A stretch of 64,000 nt of DNA from Microvirga aerophila (GCF_003332305.1 NZ_QOIO01000028.1:1-64000); one strand, 5' to 3'; shown: positions 27,770 through 35,520, counted from the stretch's first letter. Made by a program: numbers and translations. Notes: a model not told the origin generated them from the letters alone.

Positions 27770-29668
27770 TCATGAGGACGGGCGGTCCCGGTGGGCGCTC
27801 CGTCTGCGTTGCTGATCCCGCCAATCCTGTCGGTTGCGGTTCTTCTGAGCCGCTCCAGGCTTCCGAAACAGACTGACCAGACGTCGGCGAAAATCATGGT
27901 TTCGTGGGTAGAGCGCTTCGTCGGTGACGAGCTTTGCACCATTCTTGCGTCGGGCGAGGACCAACCGGCGATTATGAAACGCCTCCAGCTCGGGCCGGTG
28001 GCCCACGCTGATGACGGCAGCCTCTGGAAGTCGCTCCGACAGGCGTTGAAGCAGGCGGTCCTGCGTCTCGGGATCGAGCGCGGATGTGGCTTCATCCATC
28101 ACGATAATGGTCGGCTCCTGAACGAACAGCTGCGCGAAGGTCAGGCGTTGCTGCTCGCCGCCCGATAGGGTGCGCTCCCATGGAATGCCCTCGTCATGGA
28201 TCCGGTCGACGAGGTGACCGAGGCCCGCCTCCTCTAGAGCGGCCACGACTTTCTCATCCGCAACGCTATCCACGGGGTTGGGATAGGCAACCGCGTGCTT
28301 GAGGGTCCCGATCGGCACATAAGGTCGTTGAGGCATGAAGAAGAGCTTCGAACCTCGCCGAATGGAAATCTCCCCTTCGCCCCATGGCCACAGGCCTGCA
28401 ATGGCGCGAATGAGGGTGCTCTTGCCGGCTCCGGACTCGCCGACCACGAGCACCTTCTCACCGCGGTCGATGGCCACTCGGGTCTCCCCCACCACGACAG
28501 TGCCGTCATCAAGCGTCACCGAGACGTCGCGCAGCTGAAGGGCCGCGCCCTCGCCTATCTCCGAGTGCAGGATATGGCCAGTGCCCGGCCGCTCAGCCAG
28601 CTCCAGCCTGTCAAGGGACACAAGCAGGCCGGCGACGCGATTGGCCGAGGCCGTCCAGTCGGCGAGCTTGGGATAGTTCTCCATCAGCCAGTTAAAGGAT
28701 TGCTGGACGGTCACGAAGGCTGCCGACACCTGCATGACTTCCCCCAGAGACATGGAGCCCACAAGGTATCTGGGCGCGCAGAGAAGCAGCGGGATAACGG
28801 GAGCCAGCACGAAGTTGCCGTAAGAGACCACTGTCGTGCGCAGGTACTGGCCGCACATAGCGCGCCACTGCATGATGACGTGTCCCAGGGCGATGCTCAG
28901 TCCGCTGCGTTCCTCGGGCTCGCCTCCAAGCAGGGCGATGCTTTCCCCGTTCTCGCGCAGGCGCGTCGCCGCATATCGGAACTCTGCTTCCGACTGGTTC
29001 TTACCTTCGGCCACACGAACGAAACGACGCCCGATGAAGAGCATCGCGGTGGTGGTGAGGATCGAGTAAATGAGTGCAACGAACACGAGATAGCCTGGGA
29101 TCGTGATGCTGCGACCGCTCCACTCGAAGGAGAGCGAGCCGCCCACGGCCCAAAGCACGCTGATGAAAGTGATGGCCGTGAGCACCGCTGTCGTGACCCC
29201 GAAGGCGAAGTCGACCGGCGATTCTGTCGCGATCCTGGTGTCGTCGGCAATGCGGAATTCGGGATTTTGATGCTCACCCTTGACCAGGTTCAGCTGGTAG
29301 TACCGGCCGTTTTTCAGCCAGCGATCGATTTGGTGGTCGGTCAGCCAAGCCCGCCAAGCCCGCTGGGTCGTCAGCCGACCCCAAACTGATGCAACGTTGA
29401 AAGCGACGGCCGCTATGGCGAGCGGAATGAACAGCAGGGCAAACCAGGAAACGAGGGATATGTCCCGCTTCTCCAGCGCATTGAAGACATCCCGATTCCA
29501 GACGTTCAGGCGGTACTGAACGAAAAGCTGTCCCAGGATGATGAATAGCAGCGCGAGGGTGAGAAACCACGCTTCCCGCTTGGATTGCTCAGTCCAAAAT
29601 CCCGATGCGGTCCGCCAGAACCGTGCAAAGAGGCGGCGGCGCTTGGTAGGCGTGTTAACGTCCTGCAA
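27770..29668 (-). CDS. BclA/SbmA-like ABC transporter (ABC_membrane_2 fused to ATPase)
   Basis: The 632-residue protein has an N-terminal SbmA/BacA-type membrane domain (FVQYRLNVWNRDVFNALEKRD is the family hallmark) and a C-terminal ATPase. The ATPase motifs are intact: GESGAGKST, LSGGEQQRL and MDEATSALD. This fused form is found in Bradyrhizobium BclA and E. coli YddA-like proteins, which import peptides such as antimicrobial peptides and can support very-long-chain fatty acid modification of lipid A. It starts at TTG 29668 with GGAG 6 nt upstream; no nearby ATG fits. No EcfG promoter is seen in front of it. Confidence 0.9.
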   Translation of the reverse strand: MQDVNTPTKRRRLFARFWRTASGFWTEQSKREAWFLTLALLFIILGQLFVQYRLNVWNRDVFNALEKRDISLVSWFALLFIPLAIAAVAFNVASVWGRLTTQRAWRAWLTDHQIDRWLKNGRYYQLNLVKGEHQNPEFRIADDTRIATESPVDFAFGVTTAVLTAITFISVLWAVGGSLSFEWSGRSITIPGYLVFVALIYSILTTTAMLFIGRRFVRVAEGKNQSEAEFRYAATRLRENGESIALLGGEPEERSGLSIALGHVIMQWRAMCGQYLRTTVVSYGNFVLAPVIPLLLCAPRYLVGSMSLGEVMQVSAAFVTVQQSFNWLMENYPKLADWTASANRVAGLLVSLDRLELAERPGTGHILHSEIGEGAALQLRDVSVTLDDGTVVVGETRVAIDRGEKVLVVGESGAGKSTLIRAIAGLWPWGEGEISIRRGSKLFFMPQRPYVPIGTLKHAVAYPNPVDSVADEKVVAALEEAGLGHLVDRIHDEGIPWERTLSGGEQQRLTFAQLFVQEPTIIVMDEATSALDPETQDRLLQRLSERLPEAAVISVGHRPELEAFHNRRLVLARRKNGAKLVTDEALYPRNHDFRRRLVSLFRKPGAAQKNRNRQDWRDQQRRRSAHRDRPSS

Positions 29669-29704
29669 TCGCTACTCCGACTTCGACGCCCCCAGCCCTA
29701 CAAA

Positions 29705-30241
29705 TCAGGACAGAGACTGATCGAGCAACGCCAGGCACAGGCTTGGCGATCTGTCGGCGCTCGAATGCACGAGGGAGCTCAGGTCACCCACACAGCCGAC
29801 CGGGTTCCGGCGCTTTTTCTTGGGCTCCTGGGCGGGCAGTTCCGTACCTTCGCGGCGAGTCACGGGATGCTGCACAACCGGGCTCTGCATCTCTTCCTTG
29901 AGAGTCACCACGGGAAGGTCCGTGTTCTTCGTGAAAGTCGTGGTGCCGCTCTCCGGATCGGAGCGATAAAGAACTTCACCGTCTCGGTCACGCAGGATCA
30001 CTGTTGCCTGGCCGATGCCCACGAGCTCGACCACCGACACGGTGCCGCGCTCTCTTCCAGGAAGGGGGATGCCCATCCGGTCGGATTTGGCTGCGGAAGC
30101 CACCTGCTGACCGAGGAGCGGCTGCTCGACGGGAGCCTCGGTTTGGGCGAGTGACGCTGTGGTGAAAGCGTGAGGAGCCAAGCTTCCCGCCAAAAAGGCC
30201 GAACCGGCCAATCCGATCAACATTGCGGGCGTGCGAAACAT
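29705..30241 (-). CDS. Exported hypothetical protein in the GSR regulon
   Basis: A 178-residue protein with a signal peptide (residues 1-32, cleavage near SLAQTEA). The body contains a short beta-strand region (GTVSVVELVGIGQATVILRD, EVLYRSDPESGTTTFTKNTDLPVVTL) and a basic segment EPKKKRRNP followed by a cysteine. I do not recognise a family. A consensus EcfG promoter lies 41 bp before the ATG, so expression under general stress is likely. It is 36 bp upstream of the BclA-like gene and may be co-transcribed with it. Confidence 0.75.
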   Translation of the reverse strand: MFRTPAMLIGLAGSAFLAGSLAPHAFTTASLAQTEAPVEQPLLGQQVASAAKSDRMGIPLPGRERGTVSVVELVGIGQATVILRDRDGEVLYRSDPESGTTTFTKNTDLPVVTLKEEMQSPVVQHPVTRREGTELPAQEPKKKRRNPVGCVGDLSSLVHSSADRSPSLCLALLDQSLS

Positions 30242-30281
30242 CCCAGCCTCCTACTTTCCCAGCTCCACCATATGGGAAAAT

Positions 30282-30306
30282 AACGCGACCCTACCGGTGA
30301 TGTTCC
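30282..30306 (-). promoter_or_regulatory. Putative EcfG promoter of the exported protein gene
   Basis: Minus-strand GGAAC, 16 nt, CGTT: full consensus, 41 bp upstream of ATG 30241. Confidence 0.8.
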
Positions 30307-30342
30307 TGTCGATTCGTGTGCCGAAACACAAAGAAAACTTTC

Positions 30343-30368
30343 GGAACCTTTAACGATTCCGTTGCGTT
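30343..30368 (+). promoter_or_regulatory. Putative EcfG promoter leading to a small RNA
   Basis: GGAAC at 30343-30347, 17 nt, CGTT at 30365-30368 on the plus strand. The next plus-strand gene is over 1.1 kb away, but a strong terminator begins 62 bp downstream. Confidence 0.8.
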
Positions 30369-30374
30369 CTTAGA

Positions 30375-30456
30375 GCACCGGCCTCCTGGTCCTCCCCGCA
30401 TTCCCCTTGTGCATTGGCCGGCACCTTGAGACGGGCCTTGTGGCCCGTCTTTTTTG
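30375..30456 (+). ncRNA. Candidate GSR small RNA next to phyR (GsrN-like), copy 1
   Basis: The predicted transcript of about 80 nt lies between an EcfG promoter and an intrinsic terminator in the phyR/exported-protein gap. A 6-bp stem CCGGCC (30378-30383) / GGCCGG (30416-30421) closes a 32-nt loop rich in C with CCTCCT-, TCCTCCCC- and TTCCCC-like runs. Such sequences could pair with Shine-Dalgarno regions. No reading frame of note fits. Caulobacter GsrN is an EcfG-class-dependent sRNA that pairs with targets through an exposed C-rich loop. I propose homology or analogy; sequence similarity has not been tested. Confidence 0.7.
30430..30456 (+). terminator. Intrinsic terminator of the candidate small RNA
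   Basis: Stem GACGGGCC / GGCCCGTC with a TTGT loop followed by TTTTTTG. It is plus-oriented and has no plus-strand gene upstream, which is what first pointed to the small RNA. Confidence 0.9.
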
Positions 30457-30468
30457 TTTATCCGCTCT

Positions 30469-30503
30469 GCAAAAACGAAAAAGCCCGGCTGTGAAGCCGG
30501 GCG
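30469..30503 (-). terminator. Intrinsic terminator of phyR
   Basis: Minus-strand stem GCCCGGCT / AGCCGGGC with a 4-nt loop, followed by TTTTTCGTTTTTG, 27 bp after the phyR stop. Confidence 0.9.
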
Positions 30504-30529
30504 ATTTATTGTCGATGACTCTGGTTCGG

Positions 30530-31333
30530 TCAGGCGGTGGCGCGGACTTCCCGGCGCCGGGCGCTTTGTTGGAAGAAGAGAGCCTGGCTGATAACCGCCG
30601 ACACGTTCGCCGGCTGGAACGGCTTGGCGATCAGGAAGGCCGGCTCAGGACGCTCGCCGGTGAGGAAGCGCTCCGGATAGGCCGTGATGAAGATCACCGG
30701 CACTTCGAAGGCTTTCAGAAGATCGTTGACCGCATCGAGGCCAGAGCTGCCGTCCGCCAACTGGATGTCCGCAAGGATCAGACCAGGGCGCTTGGTCGTG
30801 GCGAGCTTGACTGCCTCGGTGCGCGTCCGGGCAATGCCGGTCACATTGTGACCGAGACCTTCCACGAGAGCCTCAAGATCCATGGCGATAAGCGGTTCGT
30901 CCTCGATGATGAGGATGTCGGTCGCCATGTCGGCGGCCAGCTCGCGCCCCGCTTCGTCGACCAGGTCGCGAACCGTGGTTGTATCGACGCTGAGGATCTG
31001 TCCGACCTCTTCCTCTCCAAAGCCTTCAAGGCATGACAGGAGGAAAGCCTGGCGCGGCAGGGGGGTGATCTGCCCGAGACGGACTTCCGCTGGAAGATCG
31101 CGCTGAATCTGCTCGCTGCGACCGTTCACCGACAAGGAATTCCAAATTCGCGTGAAAACCTGAAAGAGCTCAACCTTGACGTTGCCGGACGGACCGATGG
31201 TCTCGGGTTCGCTGACCAGCGTTTCCAAGGTCGCCGCAACGTAAGCGTCGCCAGCCATCTGGCTCCCTGTGAGGGCACGGGCATACCGTCGAAGATATGG
31301 TAAGTGTTGGACGACAAGCTGAGCTGTCGACAT
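30530..31333 (-). CDS. phyR: General stress response anti-anti-sigma response regulator PhyR
   Basis: The 267-residue protein has an N-terminal sigma-factor-like output domain (residues 1-130, with the LPYLRRYARALTGSQ and sigma4-like FGEEEVGQILSVDTTTVRDL blocks). A C-terminal receiver domain (about 140-255) contains IIEDEPLIAMDLE, the phospho-acceptor Asp in LILADIQL, and KPF. This sigma-like-plus-receiver order is specific to PhyR. When phosphorylated it binds NepR and frees EcfG. The start is ATG 31333 (AAGGGG upstream). It is divergent from nepR-ecfG, with an EcfG-like promoter 51 bp upstream, implying autoregulation. Confidence 0.96.
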   Translation of the reverse strand: MSTAQLVVQHLPYLRRYARALTGSQMAGDAYVAATLETLVSEPETIGPSGNVKVELFQVFTRIWNSLSVNGRSEQIQRDLPAEVRLGQITPLPRQAFLLSCLEGFGEEEVGQILSVDTTTVRDLVDEAGRELAADMATDILIIEDEPLIAMDLEALVEGLGHNVTGIARTRTEAVKLATTKRPGLILADIQLADGSSGLDAVNDLLKAFEVPVIFITAYPERFLTGERPEPAFLIAKPFQPANVSAVISQALFFQQSARRREVRATA

Positions 31334-31383
31334 TCGCTTCCCCTTATGGTGCTTTTGACTCGTTTTACCGATACGGACCATTC

Positions 31384-31408
31384 AACTCGACAGCCTTGCA
31401 AAAGTTCC
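31384..31408 (-). promoter_or_regulatory. Putative EcfG promoter of phyR
   Basis: Minus-strand GGAAC, 16 nt, AGTT (consensus CGTT), 51 bp upstream of ATG 31333. It is separated from the nepR promoter by only 7 bp. Confidence 0.7.
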
Positions 31409-31415
31409 ATTCCTT

Positions 31416-31440
31416 GGAACTCAAGGCAAGTCTAGGCGTT
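31416..31440 (+). promoter_or_regulatory. Putative EcfG promoter of nepR-ecfG
   Basis: GGAAC at 31416-31420, 16 nt, CGTT at 31437-31440; 78 bp upstream of the nepR ATG. Confidence 0.85.
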
Positions 31441-31517
31441 GTCGCCTGAAACTAGTATGAGATACTGCCAAGGTTGGCTACCCCTATATAGAATCACTGG
31501 GTGGCAAGGGGACGCAC

Positions 31518-31736
31518 ATGATGGGTGACAACGGGAACAAGCTGGCTCGGCTCATTCCGGAAGCCTCCTTGGGCGACCAACTTGCGTCCGATCCAAAGCT
31601 CGACACGACAAGCCAGAAGCGCATCGGCGACCAATTGCGCGCCATGTATGACGAACTGGTGCAGCAGCCCGTACCTGACCGATTCAAGAACCTGTTGGAG
31701 CAGCTTGAGAAGAAGGACCGGGAGACGTCCACATGA
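31518..31736 (+). CDS. nepR: Anti-sigma factor NepR
   Basis: A 72-residue protein with the two NepR helices: residues 32-48 (SQKRIGDQLRAMYDELVQ) and 52-64 (VPDRFKNLLEQLE). NepR sequesters EcfG until phosphorylated PhyR binds it. GGGGA lies 6 nt before ATG 31518. It overlaps ecfG by 4 bp (ATGA), ensuring balanced synthesis of the anti-sigma/sigma pair. Confidence 0.95.
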   Translation: MMGDNGNKLARLIPEASLGDQLASDPKLDTTSQKRIGDQLRAMYDELVQQPVPDRFKNLLEQLEKKDRETST

Positions 31737-32278
31737 CTCCGGAGCCCGATCTTCGGGACGCGCTCCTCGCTGCGGTTCCAAGCCTCCGGGCGTTTGCTAT
31801 CTCCCTCTCCGGTCAAGTCGACCGGGCCGACGACCTTGTGCAAGACACTCTCCTGCGCGCTCTTTCCAACCTTCACCGCTTCGAGCGCGGCACCAATCTC
31901 AATGCCTGGCTTTTCACGATCCTCCGGAACCTGTTTCATTCCGAATACCGGAAGCGCCGCCGCGAGGTCGAGGACCCGGACGGGTCATATGCGAGTCGGC
32001 TGAAGGTTCAGCCCGAACAGGGTTCACGGCTCGACTTCGAGGACTTTCGCAGCGCTCTGGCGAAGCTTCCGTCCGATCAGCGGGAGGCCCTTCTTCTCGT
32101 CGGGGCGTCGGGCTTTTCCTATGAGGAAGCCGCCAATATCTGCGGCTGCGCGGTGGGAACGATCAAGAGCCGGGTGAACCGCGCCCGGTTTCGCCTGGCG
32201 TCCCTCCTCAACGTGGATGACGTGGATGATCTCGGCCCCGACAGCATGACCCGGGCCGCGCTGCAAAGCTCCATCTGA
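31733..32278 (+). CDS. ecfG: General stress response ECF sigma factor EcfG
   Basis: The 181-residue ECF15-type sigma factor has region 2 at about residues 15-75 (DDLVQDTLLRALSNLHRF, NLNAWLFTILRN) and region 4 at about 110-165 (LPSDQREALLLVGASGFSYEEAANI, VGTIKSRVNRAR). It directs RNA polymerase to GGAAC-N16-17-CGTT promoters, eleven of which I find within 9 kb here. It is coupled to nepR and probably autoregulated. Confidence 0.95.
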   Translation: MTPEPDLRDALLAAVPSLRAFAISLSGQVDRADDLVQDTLLRALSNLHRFERGTNLNAWLFTILRNLFHSEYRKRRREVEDPDGSYASRLKVQPEQGSRLDFEDFRSALAKLPSDQREALLLVGASGFSYEEAANICGCAVGTIKSRVNRARFRLASLLNVDDVDDLGPDSMTRAALQSSI

Positions 32279-32350
32279 CCGTTGCTATCTGAGAACTTTG
32301 TCCCGTCCCCTGCCGTCAGGCGAAGGGCTGACGGTGCAACCACTGACGCA

Positions 32351-32386
32351 ACGAAAAACGCCGCCCTGTCGAGCGGCGTTTTTCGT
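32351..32386. terminator. Bidirectional terminator between ecfG and the DUF1328-type gene
   Basis: ACGAAAAACGCCGC and GCGGCGTTTTTCGT are perfect 14-bp arms around an 8-nt loop, with T-runs on both strands. It serves the convergent genes ending at 32278 and 32405. Confidence 0.9.
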
Positions 32387-32404
32387 CCTGGATTGTGACT
32401 GTGG

Positions 32405-32581
32405 TCAGATCCGTGGGGCTCTGCCGCGCATCAGGCCGATCACGGCCGAGATGGCGAAGAGAACGATTGCCACGAAGAAGATGAGCTTGGCGATCTCGAC
32501 GGCGGTGCCGGCAATGCCGCCAAAGCCGAACAGAGCCGCAACCAGAGCGATGATGAGAAAAGTGACTGCCCAACCGAGCAT
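32405..32581 (-). CDS. DUF1328 (YtjA-like) small membrane protein
   Basis: A 58-residue protein with two hydrophobic helices ([20 protein letters not shown] and [18 protein letters not shown]) and a C-terminal basic end RGRAPRI, matching the YtjA/DUF1328 family. These are small inner-membrane proteins often induced by stress in rhizobia. GAGGT lies 6 nt before ATG 32581. A consensus EcfG promoter lies 52 bp upstream. Confidence 0.88.
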   Translation of the reverse strand: MLGWAVTFLIIALVAALFGFGGIAGTAVEIAKLIFFVAIVLFAISAVIGLMRGRAPRI

Positions 32582-32633
32582 GGTGTTACCTCGCACATTG
32601 ACTAAATCGACCGACGGCCGATGATATTCAATA

Positions 32634-32659
32634 AACGCCAAGCGCGACTGTAGGGTTCC
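32634..32659 (-). promoter_or_regulatory. Putative EcfG promoter of the DUF1328-type gene
   Basis: Minus-strand GGAAC, 17 nt, CGTT; 52 bp before ATG 32581. Confidence 0.8.
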
Positions 32660-32728
32660 GCGAAAAAGACTCATTTGGATAGTCTCAAGGAGCGATACGT
32701 AAGTATTAAGGGAGACCCTGACAGGTAT

Positions 32729-32753
32729 GGAACCGACCTTCCACCGGCACGTT
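32729..32753 (+). promoter_or_regulatory. Putative EcfG promoter of a small membrane protein gene
   Basis: GGAAC at 32729-32733, 16 nt, CGTT at 32750-32753; 27 bp before ATG 32781. Confidence 0.8.
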
Positions 32754-32780
32754 TCCCAGAACACTTGGGAGACAGATCCG

Positions 32781-32984
32781 ATGAACCGAACCGTTGCCCT
32801 ACGTGCATTTTTTATTTTCACGCTCCTTACGTCGTTTGCGGCTGTTACGGGCTTTGCAGCCCAAGTCGAAATCGCCGAAGTACTTTTTCTGATCGGCGGA
32901 TCCCTCTCCGCATTGATGCTCTTTTTTGCGCTGTCGGCATCGGCTCCGGCGCCAGTCCCGGTGCGAGTCCGCTCCCGCCGCTAA
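32781..32984 (+). CDS. Small two-helix membrane protein in the GSR regulon
   Basis: A 67-residue protein with two predicted membrane helices ([18 protein letters not shown], and about 38-56) and a basic Pro/Val/Arg-rich tail ending RVRSRR. It resembles other short stress-induced DUF1328-like or YtjA-like peptides in composition but has no clear family. ATG 32781 follows GGAG by 9 nt. A consensus EcfG promoter directly upstream and a strong terminator downstream make it a single-gene stress unit. Confidence 0.75.
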   Translation: MNRTVALRAFFIFTLLTSFAAVTGFAAQVEIAEVLFLIGGSLSALMLFFALSASAPAPVPVRVRSRR

Positions 32985-33007
32985 GCCGGTTTTTCCGAGA
33001 TGGTCTT

Positions 33008-33050
33008 CAAGAACGGGCGGCTCCCGAATGGAGCCGCCCGTTCTTGCTTT
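33008..33050 (+). terminator. Intrinsic terminator with 16-bp perfect stem
   Basis: CAAGAACGGGCGGCTC / GAGCCGCCCGTTCTTG around a 7-nt loop, then CTTTTC on the plus strand. It lies between the small membrane gene and the convergent SDR gene. Confidence 0.85.
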
Positions 33051-33911
33051 TCAGGACTCGGTCGCGTCGCCACCATTGGGATGCAGGACCGAGCCCGTGA
33101 TGTAGGACGCATCCTCGGAGGCGAGGAACAGGAAGCACGACGCCACTTCGTTGGGCTACCCCGGACGCTTCATAGGCGTGTCCGCACCGAACGTTTTCAC
33201 TTTCTCGGCCGGGAATGTGGACGGGATCAGGGGCGTCCAGATCGGCCCTGGAGCGACGCCGTTCACGCGAATGCCCTTCTCGGCGATTTTCTTGGCGAGT
33301 GACCGGGTGAAGGCCTCGATCGCGCCTTTCGTGGAGCTGTAGTCCAGAAGGTCGGGGCTGCCGCGATAGGCTGTCACAGAGGTCGTATTGACGATGGCGG
33401 CGCCCTCCTTCAGATGCGGCATCGATCCCTGCGTCATGTAGAAATAGCCGAAGATATTGGTTCGGAAGGTTCGGTCGAGCTGGTCCGGGGTGATCTCCTC
33501 GATATCCCCCTTCGGATGCTGCTCGGCCGCGTTATTGATCAGGATGTCGAGCTTGCCCAATTCGCGGATCACCTGATCCACGGCCGAGCGACAAAATTCC
33601 GGGTCGCCCACGTCGCCTGCGATGGAAAGGCAGCGCCGCCCCTCGCGCTCGACAAGACGCTTGGTCTCCGCCGCATCCTCGCTCTCGTTGAGGTAGAGAA
33701 CCGCGACGTCGGCTCCCTCGCGGGCGAAAAGCACCGCGACGGCGCGCCCGATGCCGCTGTCTCCGCCCGTCACAATGGCGATCTTGCCGTTCAGTCTCCC
33801 GCTTCCGGGAAAGCGCGGCTCGTAGTTCGGCCTCGGATTCATCTCGGTCTCGTGACCGGGCTGCTGATCCTGCGTCTGGGGCGGCAAGGTCTGGTTCTGC
33901 TCAGAGCTCAT
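33051..33911 (-). pseudogene. Short-chain dehydrogenase/reductase interrupted by an in-frame amber codon
   Basis: The frame encodes a YhdF/YghA-type SDR: polar N-terminus, VTGGDSGIGRA cofactor loop, NNAAEQHPKG, and the catalytic YSSTKGA (Tyr and Lys). After MKRPG a TAG at 33156-33158 stands where a glutamine codon (CAG) would be expected. The same frame then continues PNEVASCFLFLASEDASY and the usual HPNGGD ending to a TGA at 33051. The break removes about 35 C-terminal residues that help form the cofactor and substrate site. Either a 251-residue truncated protein is made or the gene is a recent pseudogene. An EcfG promoter lies 82 bp upstream. Confidence 0.85.
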
Positions 33912-33966
33912 GGCATCTCCACGGGAAAGGCGCGGTTCTGGACCGCAAGAAGGAGGGGCCGGTCCT

Positions 33967-34003
33967 CAAAAGAGAAGCCCGCGTCGTGGACCAACGCGGG
34001 CTT
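33967..34003 (-). terminator. Intrinsic terminator of the uracil/xanthine permease gene
   Basis: Minus-strand stem AAGCCCGCG / CGCGGGCTT with an 11-nt loop, followed by CTCTTTT. The EcfG -10 element of the next gene lies inside the stem-loop. Confidence 0.75.
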
Positions 34004-34017
34004 GGAAGGCCTGTTCC
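33993..34017 (-). promoter_or_regulatory. Putative EcfG promoter of the SDR gene
   Basis: Minus-strand GGAAC, 16 nt, CGTT; 82 bp before ATG 33911. It overlaps the permease terminator. Confidence 0.75.
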
Positions 34018-34031
34018 TGAGGCGGAGGCGA

Positions 34032-35366
34032 CTATTCCGCCGCGTGCGTGCGCTCCGCGGCGGCCGCGTGTCCCAGGTTGAGGATGTGGTAGAGGATGAT
34101 CGCCCCGAAGGTGGCCGTGCCGATCCCGTCGAGGGTGAAGCCCCCAACCGTGAGCTTGAAGTTTCCGGCACCCAGCACCAGCGCCACCGCAACGGTGATC
34201 AGGTTGCGGGGGTTCGAGAAATCCACCCGGTTCTCCACCCAGATCCGACCGGCGGTCGCGGCGATAAGGCCGAAAACCACAATGGACAGGCCGCCCAGGA
34301 CCGGGCCGGGGATCGTGCCGATGAACGCGCCGAACTTGGGCGACAGCCCTAAGATGAGCGCGATGCCCGCCGCGATGACGAAGATCAGCGTCGAATAGAT
34401 GCGGGTGACCGCCATGACGCCCATGTTTTCCGCATAGGTCGTCATGCCCGTGCCGCCGGCGGAGCCTGACAGCATGGTGGCGATGCCGTCGCCCATGAAG
34501 GCCCGTCCGATATGGGGGTCGAGATTGCGACCCGTCATCGCCCCAATGGCTTTAATATGCCCCAGATTTTCCGCCACGAGGATGATCGCCACGGGCGCGA
34601 TCAGGCTCATCGCTTGCGTGTTGAACACGGGGCTCTGGAAGGTGGGCAACCCGAACCATGCCGCCTGGGCAACCTTCGAGAAGTCGATCGGCTGGCCGAG
34701 GCCGAGCATGTTGGCGCAGATGAAGTAGACCAAGTAGCCGATCGCACCGCCGACCAGGACCGGAAGACGCCGCCACATGCCGGGCGCATAGACCGCAATG
34801 AGGCCCACGGCCACCACCGTCGCGAGGGCGATCCAACGGGCGAAGGCGGTGCCGGCCTGATTATCGGGGGTCGTTCCGGAGGCGCTTGAGATCGCGATAG
34901 GCGCGAGCACCAGGCCGATGGCCGCCACGATGGCGCCCGTCACGACCGGCGGCATGATGCGCTCGACCCAGCGATGGCCCGCCAGCTGGACCACGAGCCC
35001 GATCAGGAAATAGAGCGCGCCGGCCGCGATGATGCCGCCGAGCGCCAGGGGGATGTTGGGATTGGGAGCGCCCACCGATGCGCCGGTCGCCACCAGCACC
35101 GGGCCAATGAACGCGAAGCTCGATCCGAGATAGCTCGGCACACGGCCGCCAACCACGAAGAAGAAAATGATGGTGGCAATCCCCGAGAAGAGGATCGACA
35201 CGTTCGGGTCAAATCCCATCAGGAGCGGCGCCAGCACCGTCGCGCCGAACATGGCGACCACGTGCTGCAGGCCGAGTACGAACATTTGCCCTGTCGGCAG
35301 CCGCTCGTCCGGCATGATGACCCCTTCGGATTTCAGGGTCCATCGTGGCAGGAAACCGTCGGACAT
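34032..35366 (-). CDS. Uracil/xanthine permease (NCS2 family)
   Basis: A 444-residue membrane protein of the nucleobase-cation symporter-2 family with about 14 hydrophobic segments. It has the QHVVAMFGATVLAPLL block near the N-terminus, SSFAFIGP, and the family motif region AENLGHIKAIGAMTGR (about residue 270) with the conserved substrate-binding acidic residues. It resembles RutG/UraA-type uracil or pyrimidine permeases; substrate choice cannot be fixed from sequence alone. ATG 35366 was chosen since GGGGGA lies 6 nt upstream. No pyrimidine catabolic genes are adjacent. Confidence 0.9.
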   Translation of the reverse strand: MSDGFLPRWTLKSEGVIMPDERLPTGQMFVLGLQHVVAMFGATVLAPLLMGFDPNVSILFSGIATIIFFFVVGGRVPSYLGSSFAFIGPVLVATGASVGAPNPNIPLALGGIIAAGALYFLIGLVVQLAGHRWVERIMPPVVTGAIVAAIGLVLAPIAISSASGTTPDNQAGTAFARWIALATVVAVGLIAVYAPGMWRRLPVLVGGAIGYLVYFICANMLGLGQPIDFSKVAQAAWFGLPTFQSPVFNTQAMSLIAPVAIILVAENLGHIKAIGAMTGRNLDPHIGRAFMGDGIATMLSGSAGGTGMTTYAENMGVMAVTRIYSTLIFVIAAGIALILGLSPKFGAFIGTIPGPVLGGLSIVVFGLIAATAGRIWVENRVDFSNPRNLITVAVALVLGAGNFKLTVGGFTLDGIGTATFGAIILYHILNLGHAAAAERTHAAE

Positions 35367-35520
35367 GATCATTCCCCCAAGTCATGTTTATGCTGGGCCA
35401 CACCGTAGTCCTGGGACGGGCCGAATGGCTAGGACGGGTAAGGACTTATTAACCGCCGAGACCGGCGCGCTTATGGACAATCCCTGCCCTCTCCGATCAC
35501 ATCGGCCCAACTTGGCCTGA

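Noticed and set aside
30407..31036. Plus-strand open frame covering the small RNA terminator and antisense to phyR
   Set aside because: It reads through two intrinsic terminators and overlaps a certain phyR; the protein has no family.
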